Assembly (NCBI GenBank): GCA_937952305.1
Contig: CALFZO010000153.1
Span: 1-39,194 of the forward strand
Source of the DNA: an uncultured Anaerolineales bacterium
GTDB taxonomy: Bacteria > Chloroflexota > Anaerolineae > Anaerolineales > UBA6663
Direction of reading: 5' to 3'
DNA length: 39,194 nucleotides
The translations under genes were made by a program, and so were the position numbers. The notes under the pieces were generated by a model, which saw nothing but the letters and a program-made list of their open reading frames with translations, made no database searches and was not told the DNA's origin. Shown here piece after piece: positions 8,213-16,182 of the stretch; the first letter of the stretch is position 1; each line of letters begins with the position of its first letter.

Positions 8213-8685
8213 TGCGTATCGACCGGTTTGGCTCCGGTGACGGCGACCAGATCGGTGACGTTAAGGCGCAGGTTGGCGCCGCGCTCGCCGGCGCTGATGT
8301 GGATGAACGGCAGCGCCAGCGCGGCTCGTTCCAGGCAGATCTCAAAACCGCGGTTGAGCAGGGCCAGCGCCGAGATCCCGCCCACCTGCAGCTTGGTCAG
8401 CGCTTCGGCCTCCGCTTGGGAGGCCATGCGCAGTTTCTTCTTCTCACCCAGCGCGGCGGCGAGGGCTTTCAGACTGACCTCGCGGCCGGCGGGGGCCATG
8501 ACGAGCAGCGGCTTGCGGCCGCGGTCTTCGCGCAGGACGACCAGGGTTTTGTAAACGTGGTCGGGCGGAACTCCCAGGAGTTCGGCCGTCGCCTCGGCCG
8601 AGTGCTTGTCCTTGGAGAACTCAAACACCGTGTAGGCGATGCCGCGCGCATCCAACAGGCGCGTCACATTGTTCTTGAAAGGCAC
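8209..8685 (-). CDS. ybaK: YbaK/EbsC-type aminoacyl-tRNA deacylase
   Basis: A 158-residue YbaK-fold protein. It starts KNNVTRLLDARGIAYTVFEF, then HSAEATAELLGVPPDHVYKTLVV, and ends with KLQVGGISALALLN and ISAGERGANLRLNVTDLV. The conserved lysine in VYKTLV and the GGISAL/ISAGERG elements are hallmarks of Cys-tRNA(Pro) deacylases, which remove mischarged cysteine from tRNA(Pro). I chose the GTG at 8685 because it places the start just before the family's first helix. The longer reading from 8790 adds 35 Arg/Pro-rich residues that do not look like protein. It is followed by the HEAT-repeat gene in a GTGA overlap. Confidence 0.88.
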   Translation of the reverse strand: MPFKNNVTRLLDARGIAYTVFEFSKDKHSAEATAELLGVPPDHVYKTLVVLREDRGRKPLLVMAPAGREVSLKALAAALGEKKKLRMASQAEAEALTKLQVGGISALALLNRGFEICLERAALALPFIHISAGERGANLRLNVTDLVAVTGAKPVDTQ

Positions 8686-8775
8686 GCGGCGAGGGTAGCA
8701 CGCGTCCGGGCCAACCGTCAAGCGGGGCGCGCGCGCCCGGCGGGGGCCGCTCCAACCCCGGCCGCGGGCGCGTGA

Positions 8776-8803
8776 TTGACTTGACGGCAATCCCGGCTAC
8801 ACT
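8776..8803 (+). promoter_or_regulatory. sigma-70-like promoter of the ten-gene operon
   Basis: TTGACT (8776-8781, 5 of 6 to the -35 consensus) and TACACT (8798-8803, 4 of 6 to the -10 consensus) are separated by 16 bases. Transcription would start near 8810, about 26 bases before the MoxR start codon. No good Shine-Dalgarno sequence lies before that ATG, so translation may begin from a short leader. This is the only promoter-like site seen before the operon. Confidence 0.55.
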
Positions 8804-8835
8804 TCCGCCCACATCGCCATCGGCCCGCATCCGCT

Positions 8836-10407
8836 ATGCCAAAACTGCAACATATCTCGGCTGCCCCCACCAACCCGCATCCCGCCACACCGTTCAAGGG
8901 CTTCGATGTCGCCGCGCTCTACCAGGGTCCGGTGGCCGACGCGCAGCCCGGCGCCGGGCCGGCGGTGCCCTACGCCGAAAAGCTGCGCCAGGCCTATTTC
9001 TGGATCGTCAACAACGCCATCATCAGCCCGCACTACGACATCGAGTACAACGACGGGCCCAGCGCCAGCTTCGTCGTCGGCGACAGCAAGGCGCGCTTCA
9101 ACCTGCCGTCCGGCCAGAGCTACTCCAGCTTTGTGCTGCTGCCGCTGCTGAACTTCGCCGTGCGGCGGCGCTGCCTGCTGGTGGGCGGTCCCGGCCGCGG
9201 CAAGACGGCCAGCGCCATCCTGATGGGCATCCTGGCCGGCTACTCGCTGCGCGATGTGCGCCGCGGTATGCAGCACGGCCAGCCGCAGATGACCATCGCC
9301 GACCTGCTGGGCAACCCGCTGCCGGCCGACCTGGTGGGCGCCCAGAGCATGGACAGCGTGCGCATCGCCTGGCGGCGCTGGTTGAGCATGCGCGTGAAGA
9401 TCGTGGATGAGTACAACCGCATCCCGACCCGCACGCAGAGCGCGCTGCTGACGCTGATGGCCGACAACTACGCCGAGATCCTGGACCAGATTTTCGAGGC
9501 GCCCGAGTCGGCCTGGTACCTGACCGCCAACGACGACCTGGGCGGCGGGACCTACCAGGTGATCGAAGCCCTGCGCGACCGCATCGACGTCGTGGTGCGC
9601 GCGCTGGCCTTCAACCTGCGTTTCCTCAAAGACCTGCTGGACCGGGTGGAGCAGGGCCTGCGCCCGGAGGAAGTGATGCCGGCGCAGGTGATCTTCAGCC
9701 AGGACGAGTGGGACGGCCTGTATCGTGAGATCCTGGCCGTGACGCTCCCGCCCGAGGTGCGCCGCCGCCTGGAGTTTTTCGCCAGCCAGTTCGAGTTCTT
9801 CGAGCCGGCCGCCGAGCAGTTGGAGTACAAGACCAAGGACACGGCCAAGCTGGCCGGCGCGGAATGGCGCAACCTGGCCGGGGCCGAGAGCGGCAAGGAC
9901 CGGCTGAAGGACCTGGGCGCCCAGACCAAGAACGGGCTGTCGGTGCGGGCGCTGATGACGCTGCTGGTCTTCACCAAGGCCCTGGCCTACTTTCGCGGCA
10001 ACGGCGAGGTGGCCCTGGAGGACCTGCGCCAGATCGTGCCGTTCGTGCTGCACGACAAGCTGGTGCCTGATTTGGATGCGCCTTTCTTCGAGCAGCCCGG
10101 CCACAACGTCTACCGCGCCGACCGGATCGGCTGGATCCGCAAATTGTTCGACCTGGCCTGCGCCGAATATGATCGGCTGGACCTGGACCGCGAGGACCCG
10201 GTAGCCGAGCTGCAGGCCGAGTTCGAGGCCGGCCTGGAGGGCGTGGGCGAGTCCGACGTGCGCGCCCGGCTGGTGAAGATCGAGCGCCTGATCGGCCAGT
10301 GGAGCGGCGGGCGCAAGTTGTACGGGCACGTGTACGACGATCTGCTCAAGCTCAAGTACCTGCACCAGCGCTACACCAACTATATGCGCTGGCTGAAGTC
10401 GCGCTGA
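8836..10407 (+). CDS. MoxR-like AAA+ ATPase
   Basis: A 523-residue AAA+ ATPase. Walker A is GGPGRGKTAS at about residues 117-126. Walker B with its following conserved residues is KIVDEYNRIPTRTQSALL at about 188-205, the MoxR 'DE.NR.p..tQ.aLL' signature. A sensor-1-like TAND lies near 230, and EALRDRIDVVV near 248 is the usual arginine-containing end of the core. The C-terminal 250 residues are helical and longer than in a small MoxR (about 320 residues). MoxR ATPases work with VWA proteins as chaperones or chelatase-like machines that remodel target proteins, and a VWA protein lies two genes downstream. The 16-base gap to the next gene indicates one operon. Confidence 0.9.
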   Translation: MPKLQHISAAPTNPHPATPFKGFDVAALYQGPVADAQPGAGPAVPYAEKLRQAYFWIVNNAIISPHYDIEYNDGPSASFVVGDSKARFNLPSGQSYSSFVLLPLLNFAVRRRCLLVGGPGRGKTASAILMGILAGYSLRDVRRGMQHGQPQMTIADLLGNPLPADLVGAQSMDSVRIAWRRWLSMRVKIVDEYNRIPTRTQSALLTLMADNYAEILDQIFEAPESAWYLTANDDLGGGTYQVIEALRDRIDVVVRALAFNLRFLKDLLDRVEQGLRPEEVMPAQVIFSQDEWDGLYREILAVTLPPEVRRRLEFFASQFEFFEPAAEQLEYKTKDTAKLAGAEWRNLAGAESGKDRLKDLGAQTKNGLSVRALMTLLVFTKALAYFRGNGEVALEDLRQIVPFVLHDKLVPDLDAPFFEQPGHNVYRADRIGWIRKLFDLACAEYDRLDLDREDPVAELQAEFEAGLEGVGESDVRARLVKIERLIGQWSGGRKLYGHVYDDLLKLKYLHQRYTNYMRWLKSR

Positions 10408-10422
10408 GAGCCGGGCAGCCGC

Positions 10423-11439
10423 ATGGCCTCCACCCTCACCGGTCCGTTCGCCCTGGTGCTGCGGGAGCAGCGCGAGCGCTTCAATACCAAGTTCGCTCAA
10501 GCCCGGCGTGAACGGCCGCGGCTTGACCCCGAGGCCGTCCTGGAGGGTCTGCGCACGTCGCTGGCGCCGGCTGTGGAGGCCGTGTCTGCCGCTGCCCCGG
10601 AGCAGACGGCGCCGGCAGCCGACGTGTTGTACGACGTGCTGCTGGACCTGGTCGGCCAAGACTTGCTCGGACCAGCCGCGCGTTATCCGGTCCTCAACCA
10701 GGGGTGGGCGCAGCTCTTGCCTCGTTTGGGTCGTTTCCTGGCCGCCGCGCCCCGAGCGGTGGCCGGCTCCCTCACCAACGCGCTCTACAACCTGTCCGCC
10801 ACACCGGGCGCTCGGCCGGAGCAGTGGCTGAGCTTGATGGCCGCGGCCGGCGACGCCTGCCCGGACGTGGAGACCCTGCTGGCCGCCGGCCCGGTTGCGG
10901 CCTGGCGCGCCGGGCTGGCCCATCTGCGCGCCGGCGCACTCAAGACGGCTCAGACGCTGCCGCCGGCTGTGGCGCGGGCCGCGCTGGGCTTACCGGACGG
11001 GTCCGAGCCGTTGGAAACCGTTCTGGCCGGATTGGCCGCTGACCCGTGGTGGGAGCCTTCCTCGGCCGGCCCGCTGCCCGCGGCGGCGCGCCGGATTGGC
11101 GTGGCCGCGCGCGTCGGCGCTTTTCGCGGCTTCGGCGGCCTGTTCCTGCGCCCGCCCATCGTGGCCGCAGCCGGCGAGCATTTTCTGGTCAGCGACGGCG
11201 AGGACTCGTGGCTGCTGGTGGCCGATGTGTGGGGTGCCACTTTCCACCGCGCCGCCGGCCTGCCGACTTCCCGGCCGCCTTCGCCTTTCAGCCTGAGCAA
11301 GGACGGCACCGTGAAGGCGGACGGCCAGGCGGTGCGCCTGCCCGAGCTGGCTGAAATCACCAGCCACGCCGCCAACGCCAACACCCTGGCCGTGACCACG
11401 GCGCTGTCTCACGCCGTGGTCCTGGTGGCGCTGCGATGA
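10423..11439 (+). CDS. unknown protein between MoxR and VWA genes
   Basis: A 338-residue protein that I cannot assign to a family. Residues 1-210 are mainly helical and rich in Ala, Leu and Pro. The last 100 residues look beta-rich, with IVAAAGEHFLVSDGEDSWLLVADVWGATFHRA followed by a Lys/Asp patch (SLSKDGTVKADGQAV). No catalytic motif, signal peptide or membrane segment is apparent. It lies between MoxR and the metallopeptidase-VWA protein and overlaps the latter by 4 bases (ATGA), so it is probably a third subunit or an adaptor of that machine. This placement recalls the MoxR-VWA ternary systems, but I cannot see similarity to their third component. Confidence 0.75.
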   Translation: MASTLTGPFALVLREQRERFNTKFAQARRERPRLDPEAVLEGLRTSLAPAVEAVSAAAPEQTAPAADVLYDVLLDLVGQDLLGPAARYPVLNQGWAQLLPRLGRFLAAAPRAVAGSLTNALYNLSATPGARPEQWLSLMAAAGDACPDVETLLAAGPVAAWRAGLAHLRAGALKTAQTLPPAVARAALGLPDGSEPLETVLAGLAADPWWEPSSAGPLPAAARRIGVAARVGAFRGFGGLFLRPPIVAAAGEHFLVSDGEDSWLLVADVWGATFHRAAGLPTSRPPSPFSLSKDGTVKADGQAVRLPELAEITSHAANANTLAVTTALSHAVVLVALR

Positions 11440-13217
11440 GCGCGGGCCGCGCCCCGGCCGCGCCGCCCGACCTGGAGGCGCTGCGCGCGCAGTGGCTGGC
11501 CCAGTGGCCGGCGGCCCTGGCTTGTTGGAGCCGCTTCACCAAACTCAGCGAACCACGCTGGTGCTTCACGGCCGAGGACGCTCAGCGCGAAGGGCTGACC
11601 CAGTCGTTCGCCATGATCCGGCTGGATGACCACGCCGTGGTGGTGAACCTGCGGCTGGCGGCCGAGCTCAACGTCCAGGCGTTCGCGCTCGAGATCCTGG
11701 CGCATGAGATCGGCCACCACGTCTATTGCCCGGCCGACCTCACCGACAACGCGCGCATCATCGCGCGCATCCGCTGGGCGCTGCCCACCAAGGAACACCT
11801 GGCCGGCCTGGTCAGCAATCTGTACTGCGATCTGCTCATCAACGACCGCTTGCAGCGCGCTCACAATCTGCGGATGGTGGGCGTCTACCAGGCGCTCGGC
11901 CAGGGCGCCTCCGACCGGCTCTGGCAGCTCTACATGCGCACATACGAGATCTTGTGGAGCCAGACGCGCGGCTCGCTGGTCGACGCGTTTCAGGACGATC
12001 AGTTGGAGGGCGACGCTCAACTGACGGCGCGGCTGGTGCGCCATTACGCCCGCGATTGGCTCGACGGCGCCGGCAAGTTCGCGGCCCTGTGTCTGCCCTA
12101 CCTGTTGGACGAGAAGAGCCAGGGGGCGCGCTGGGCCAGCGGCTGGCGCGATATGGAGCAGGCCGGGCAGGGCGGCTTCCCCAGCGGCCTGACCGAGATT
12201 GAGGCCGGCGAGAAAGAAGGCGCGGTCCATCCGGCCTATGATCCGGAATTGGCCGGCCTGGACGCGGACCCGGATGAGTTGAAGAACGATGGCCGCGGCG
12301 CCCAGCCCAGCGCCAGCGCGCAGGCCGGCGGGACGCGCGGCCAGGCCCGCGAGCCGTTCGAGTTCGGCCAGATCCTCAAGGCCCTCGGCCTGAAACTAAC
12401 CGACCACGAGATCGCCGTGCGCTACTACCGCGAGCGCGCCGTGCCGCACCTGATCCCGTTCCCGGAGCGCAAACTGCCGCAGGCCGTGGACCCTTTGCCG
12501 GAAGGCCTGGACACCTGGGACATCGGCGCGCCGCTGGAAGACGTGGATTGGCTGCACAGCGTGCTGGTGAGCCCGCGCGTGGTGCCGGGCCTGACCACGG
12601 TCCAGCGCGTCTGGGGTGAGTCACCCGGGCAGGAGCCGGAGAAGGAGCCGCTGGACCTGGACCTGTACGTGGACTGCTCGGGCTCGATGCCCAACCCGCA
12701 AGTCAGCACGTCTTTCCTGACCCTGGCCGGCGCCATCATCGCGCTCTCGGCGCTGCGCACCGGCGCCCGCGTCCAGGCGACGCTGTGGAGCGGGGCGCGT
12801 CAGTTCCTGAAGACTGACGGTTTCGTGCGCGACGAGGCCGCCGTGCTGCGCATCCTCACCGGCTATCTGGGCGGCGCCACGGCCTTCCCCATCCACATCC
12901 TGCGGGACACGTTTCAGGAGCGCCACCCGCCGGCGCGGCCCGCCCACATCCTGGTGATCTCGGATGACGGCGTGACGACGATGTTCGCCAAGGATGAGAA
13001 GGGCAACAGCGGCTGGGACATCGCGCGGATGGCGCTGACCAATGCCCGCGGCGGCGGCACGTTCGTGCTCAACCTCTACCAGGACTGGTCCAAGTATCCG
13101 GACCTGGTCAAGGCCGCTGAAATGGGCTGGAACCTGTTCGTCATCCGCAATTGGGAGGAATTGGTGAAGTTTGCGCGTGAGTTCAGCCGGTTGAAGTATG
13201 GCGGCGACCGGGTTTAG
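11436..13217 (+). CDS. HEIGH metallopeptidase-like domain fused to a VWA domain
   Basis: A 593-residue two-domain protein. The N-terminal domain has the zinc-protease motif HEIGHH at residues 90-95 and, further on, NLYCDLLINDRLQ near 128, comparable to the 'D..iN..L' element in DUF2201-type metallopeptidase domains that accompany MoxR. The middle (about 270-310) is Gly/Ala/Asp-rich linker. The C-terminal VWA domain has the MIDAS sequence DCSGS at 413-417, a Thr in GGATAF near 482 and an Asp pair in ISDDG near 508, so metal binding looks intact. VWA proteins partner MoxR ATPases. Here the protein may be both the adaptor and a protease. It starts in an ATGA overlap and is followed by a 12-base gap. 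Confidence 0.85.
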   Translation: MSAGRAPAAPPDLEALRAQWLAQWPAALACWSRFTKLSEPRWCFTAEDAQREGLTQSFAMIRLDDHAVVVNLRLAAELNVQAFALEILAHEIGHHVYCPADLTDNARIIARIRWALPTKEHLAGLVSNLYCDLLINDRLQRAHNLRMVGVYQALGQGASDRLWQLYMRTYEILWSQTRGSLVDAFQDDQLEGDAQLTARLVRHYARDWLDGAGKFAALCLPYLLDEKSQGARWASGWRDMEQAGQGGFPSGLTEIEAGEKEGAVHPAYDPELAGLDADPDELKNDGRGAQPSASAQAGGTRGQAREPFEFGQILKALGLKLTDHEIAVRYYRERAVPHLIPFPERKLPQAVDPLPEGLDTWDIGAPLEDVDWLHSVLVSPRVVPGLTTVQRVWGESPGQEPEKEPLDLDLYVDCSGSMPNPQVSTSFLTLAGAIIALSALRTGARVQATLWSGARQFLKTDGFVRDEAAVLRILTGYLGGATAFPIHILRDTFQERHPPARPAHILVISDDGVTTMFAKDEKGNSGWDIARMALTNARGGGTFVLNLYQDWSKYPDLVKAAEMGWNLFVIRNWEELVKFAREFSRLKYGGDRV

Positions 13218-13229
13218 GCTGCGGCGGCC

Positions 13230-13826
13230 ATGACGACGGCGTCGGGGCCTCTGTTGGAGACGCTGACCCGCCGCCTGGCGGAGACGCCGCCGGACTTTCT
13301 GGCCGAGCCCCGCCTCGGCCCGGCCGGCCAGGTGTCCGTGGACGCCGTCGTCGCCGACCTGTTGCGGACTTTGGGCGCCGACGACCTGCGCCCGGCCGAT
13401 CTGACGGCCTTGCGCCCGCCGGCGCGCCGGGCGAAGACCGAACGCCGCTGGCTGCGTGCCGTCCTGCTGGCCAGCTGGCTGCTGGCCGACCCGTGGTTCG
13501 CCGAGCGGCAGCTGTGGGCCGAGGCGCATGGCTTCCTGTTCAGCCCGGAGCTGCGCGAGTTGGCCGAGTCCGCTGAGGCGCCCAAGCTGATGGCCGACGC
13601 CGACCGGCGTGAAGAGCTGGTCCGCCTGTGCCTCAAGGGGCTCGGGCTGCGGCCGGCGAATGAGACCGAGGCGCAGGCGCAGGACCGGCTGACGACCATC
13701 AGCACGGCCGAACGCCAGCGCGTGATCCAGGCCGCCCGCGCCGCTGAGGAGCGCGCGCGCCAGATCCGCGAGGAGCTGGCGCGCCAGGCCGCCCAGGAGG
13801 CCGCGGACAAGTGGTCGCGCGAGTAG
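13230..13826 (+). CDS. unknown helical protein, copy 1 of a duplicated pair
   Basis: A 198-residue protein of unknown family. It is clearly paralogous to the product encoded at 17200-17787. Both share LTRRLAETP near the start, EPRLG, a Val/Ala-Asp-Leu-Leu-Arg segment, a WLL motif, DRREEL, ETEAQA and a long C-terminal Arg/Ala-rich helix ending with a basic-acidic tail. The C-terminal helix (about 150-195) could be a coiled coil. There is no signal peptide, membrane segment or catalytic motif. It is followed five bases later by a PaaK/LuxE-like ligase, and the same pairing occurs for copy 2. It is therefore likely a partner, adaptor or substrate for that ligase. Confidence 0.8.
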   Translation: MTTASGPLLETLTRRLAETPPDFLAEPRLGPAGQVSVDAVVADLLRTLGADDLRPADLTALRPPARRAKTERRWLRAVLLASWLLADPWFAERQLWAEAHGFLFSPELRELAESAEAPKLMADADRREELVRLCLKGLGLRPANETEAQAQDRLTTISTAERQRVIQAARAAEERARQIREELARQAAQEAADKWSRE

Positions 13827-13831
13827 AACCC

Positions 13832-15172
13832 ATGACCGACGCCGAGCGCTTCCCGTTGCTCACCGACGCTGGCCGCGCCCTGCTGCGGCGCCTGCGTGAA
13901 CACCCGCACGCCCCGCGCTACACGGCCGAGTGCGGCCACCGCCTGACCGCCGCCGCCCTGGCGCAGGTGCGCGCCTTTGAGGCCGAGCTGCGCGCGACTC
14001 CGCCCGGCTGGCCGGCCGAGGCCCGGCCGACCTGGCTCGCTGAGTTCGTGGCGTTCTGCTTCGCCGAGGTGCCGTTCTACCGGCGCTACGGCGAGCGGCC
14101 GGCGCACTTCGCCGATATCCCCACGCTGGAGCGCGCCGATTTGAGCCCGGCGCCCTGGGATTTCGTGCCGGACAGCCTGGCGCTGGACGGCTTGATCGTC
14201 AACTCCACGTCCGGCACCACCGGGCATGCGCTCACGATCATCTCGCAGCCCGTGGTCGGCGGCCTGTACACGCCGCTGATCAAGGCCGCCCTGGAGCGCG
14301 TCGGCGTGACGTTGACCAGCGGCGCCGGGGACGTGGCCTGCGTGTTGGTGGGCTATCAGCACAAGGCTTACACCTATCCCTCGGTCACGCCGCAGCAGGG
14401 CGAGGCCGGCCACCTCAAGCTCAATCTGCACCCCGACGATTGGCGTGACCCCGCCGACCGCGCGCGCTTTCTGGACGACCTGAACCCCGAGATCTACACC
14501 GGCGACCCGCTGGCCTTCGCCGAGCTGTTGGCGCTGCCGCTGCGCGGCCGGCCGAAGGCGCTGGTCTCCACGGCGATGGCCCTGCTGCCGGGCCTGCGCC
14601 GGCAGTTGGAACAGCGCTTCAGCTGCCCGGTGGTGGACCTGTATTCCATGAACGAGTCCGGCCCGATCGCGGCCCGGGCCGGCGACGACGACTTCGCCCT
14701 GCTGCACCACCGCCTGTATGTCGAGATCCTGGACGACGAGGGCGCGCCGGTGCCCGATGGCGGGCGCGGCGAGGTGACCCTCACCGGCGGCTTCAACCCC
14801 TGTCTGCCGCTGCTGCGCTATCGCACGAACGATCACGCCGCGCTGGCCTGGCGCGCAGGCCGGCCGGTGCTGGTCGGTTTGGAAGGACGCCCGCCCACCG
14901 TCTACCGCGCGCCCGACGGCCGGCGCGTGAACAACCTGGACGTGACCGGCGCGCTCAAGGCGCTGGCGCTGCCGCAGTATCAGCTGCACCAGGCCGCCGA
15001 CGGCGCGCTGCGCCTGCGCGGGCGCGGGGCGCCGGCGATGCTGGAGGCGGCCCGCGCCGCACTGCTGGACCTGTTCGGGCCGGGCCAGGCGCTGACGGTG
15101 GAGGCCGTGGTCGAGTTCGGCGGGCCGGGCGACAAGGTCATCCAGTACACGAGCGACCTCCAAGACGCATGA
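13832..15172 (+). CDS. PaaK/LuxE-like adenylate-forming enzyme, copy 1
   Basis: A 446-residue adenylating enzyme. The P-loop-like motif is STSGTTGHA at residues 125-133. YSMNESGP near 270 corresponds to the 'Y..TE' ATP-binding motif, and RYRTND near 329 contains the ribose-binding Asp. This places it with phenylacetate-CoA ligases, CapK and LuxE rather than with large acyl-CoA synthetases. The C-terminal part has VNNLDV in place of the usual GR.DD region, and I see no obvious catalytic lysine, so the acceptor is uncertain. It probably activates a carboxylate with ATP. The ATG at 13832 gives a normal start. The longer ORF start lies inside the upstream gene. The stop overlaps the nadR-like start (ATGA). 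Confidence 0.82.
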   Translation: MTDAERFPLLTDAGRALLRRLREHPHAPRYTAECGHRLTAAALAQVRAFEAELRATPPGWPAEARPTWLAEFVAFCFAEVPFYRRYGERPAHFADIPTLERADLSPAPWDFVPDSLALDGLIVNSTSGTTGHALTIISQPVVGGLYTPLIKAALERVGVTLTSGAGDVACVLVGYQHKAYTYPSVTPQQGEAGHLKLNLHPDDWRDPADRARFLDDLNPEIYTGDPLAFAELLALPLRGRPKALVSTAMALLPGLRRQLEQRFSCPVVDLYSMNESGPIAARAGDDDFALLHHRLYVEILDDEGAPVPDGGRGEVTLTGGFNPCLPLLRYRTNDHAALAWRAGRPVLVGLEGRPPTVYRAPDGRRVNNLDVTGALKALALPQYQLHQAADGALRLRGRGAPAMLEAARAALLDLFGPGQALTVEAVVEFGGPGDKVIQYTSDLQDA

Positions 15173-16182
15173 CCACCGGCCTGATCATCGGTAAATTTCT
15201 GCCGCCGCATCTGGGCCACCTGCACCTGATCGAGCAGGCCCGCCGGCGCGTGGACCGCCTGACCGTGCTGGTCTGCTCGCTCCGGGCTGAGCCCATCCCC
15301 GGCGCGCTCCGCCACCGCTGGGTCCAGGAGTTGTGTCCCGGTGTGGACGTCCAGCACTGCCCGGACGAGAACCCGTCCTACCCGCACGAGCACCCCGACT
15401 TCTGGGATTTCTGGGTGCGCAGCATCCGGCGCTTCGTGCCGCATGGTCCGGATGTGGTCTTTTCGTCGGAGGCGTACGGCGATGAATTGGCCCGGCGTTT
15501 AGGCGCCGGCCGCCACGACCTGATCGACCTGGGGCGGAGCACTTACCCGGTGTCAGGCACGGCCGTGCGGGCGCGCCCGTTCGAGCACTGGGCCTTGATC
15601 CCGGCGCCGGTGCGCGCCTACTACACCCGCAAGGTCACGCTGGTGGGCGCTGAGTCCACCGGCAAGACCACGCTGGCCGCGCAGCTGGCGGCCGCCCTGA
15701 ACACGACCTGGACCGAGGAGTACGGGCGCCTGTACGTTGAGCAGGTGCGCGCCGTGACCGAGCACGACGATTTGCGCCGGATCGCGGACGGGCAGGCGGC
15801 GCTGGAGGCTGCCGGGCTGCGCCAGGCCAACCGGCTGTTGATCTGCGACACCGATCTGCTGGCGACGATTATCTGGCACGAGCGTTACTTCGGCGCTTGC
15901 CCGGACTATCTGCACGCTCTGTATGCCGATCGCCACAGCCACTTGTATCTGCTGTGCGCGGCCGATCTGCCCTGGGTGGCGGATGGCTATCGCGATTCCG
16001 GCGACGACTGGCGGCCGTGGTTCGAGAGCCGCTTCGTGGATGAGCTGGAGGCGCGCGGACTGCCCTATGTGCGGATCAGCGGCGCTTACGAGCAGCGCCT
16101 CGAGCAGGCCCTGGCCGCCATCCGCCGGGCCTTCCCGGAGGCGGTCCGGCTGATGCGGGAGCGAGCGCGGGATGCCGCCTGA
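15169..16182 (+). CDS. nadR: NadR-like NMN adenylyltransferase / ribosylnicotinamide kinase
   Basis: A 337-residue bifunctional enzyme. The nucleotidyltransferase domain has KFLPPHLGH (HxGH at residues 14-17) and the second nucleotide motif SGTAVRARP at 129-137. The kinase domain follows with Walker A GAESTGKTT at 160-168, the usual NadR 'G.ESsGKTT'. It should phosphorylate nicotinamide riboside to NMN and adenylate NMN to NAD. The N-terminal repressor (HTH) domain of the enterobacterial protein is absent, as in many NadR homologues. The operon also encodes a PnuC transporter, so uptake and both enzymatic steps of NR salvage are linked. It overlaps the radical SAM gene by 11 bases. Confidence 0.88.
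   Translation: MTTGLIIGKFLPPHLGHLHLIEQARRRVDRLTVLVCSLRAEPIPGALRHRWVQELCPGVDVQHCPDENPSYPHEHPDFWDFWVRSIRRFVPHGPDVVFSSEAYGDELARRLGAGRHDLIDLGRSTYPVSGTAVRARPFEHWALIPAPVRAYYTRKVTLVGAESTGKTTLAAQLAAALNTTWTEEYGRLYVEQVRAVTEHDDLRRIADGQAALEAAGLRQANRLLICDTDLLATIIWHERYFGACPDYLHALYADRHSHLYLLCAADLPWVADGYRDSGDDWRPWFESRFVDELEARGLPYVRISGAYEQRLEQALAAIRRAFPEAVRLMRERARDAA

Noticed and set aside
8686..8790. Upstream start for the YbaK protein
   Set aside because: The extra 35 residues are Arg/Pro-rich and are absent from the usual start of the family, and the GTG at 8685 fits the first helix.
8797..10923. A 708-codon open frame on the minus strand opposite the MoxR gene
   Set aside because: The translation is rich in His, Gln, Val, Arg and Gly with no recognisable domain, as expected of an antisense frame in GC-rich coding DNA. 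The plus-strand MoxR gene has clear motifs.
13214..15163. A 649-codon minus-strand open frame opposite the first unknown protein and ligase
   Set aside because: Low-complexity Arg/Gln/Gly/Ala translation without motifs. The sense frames are supported by paralogues elsewhere in the operon.
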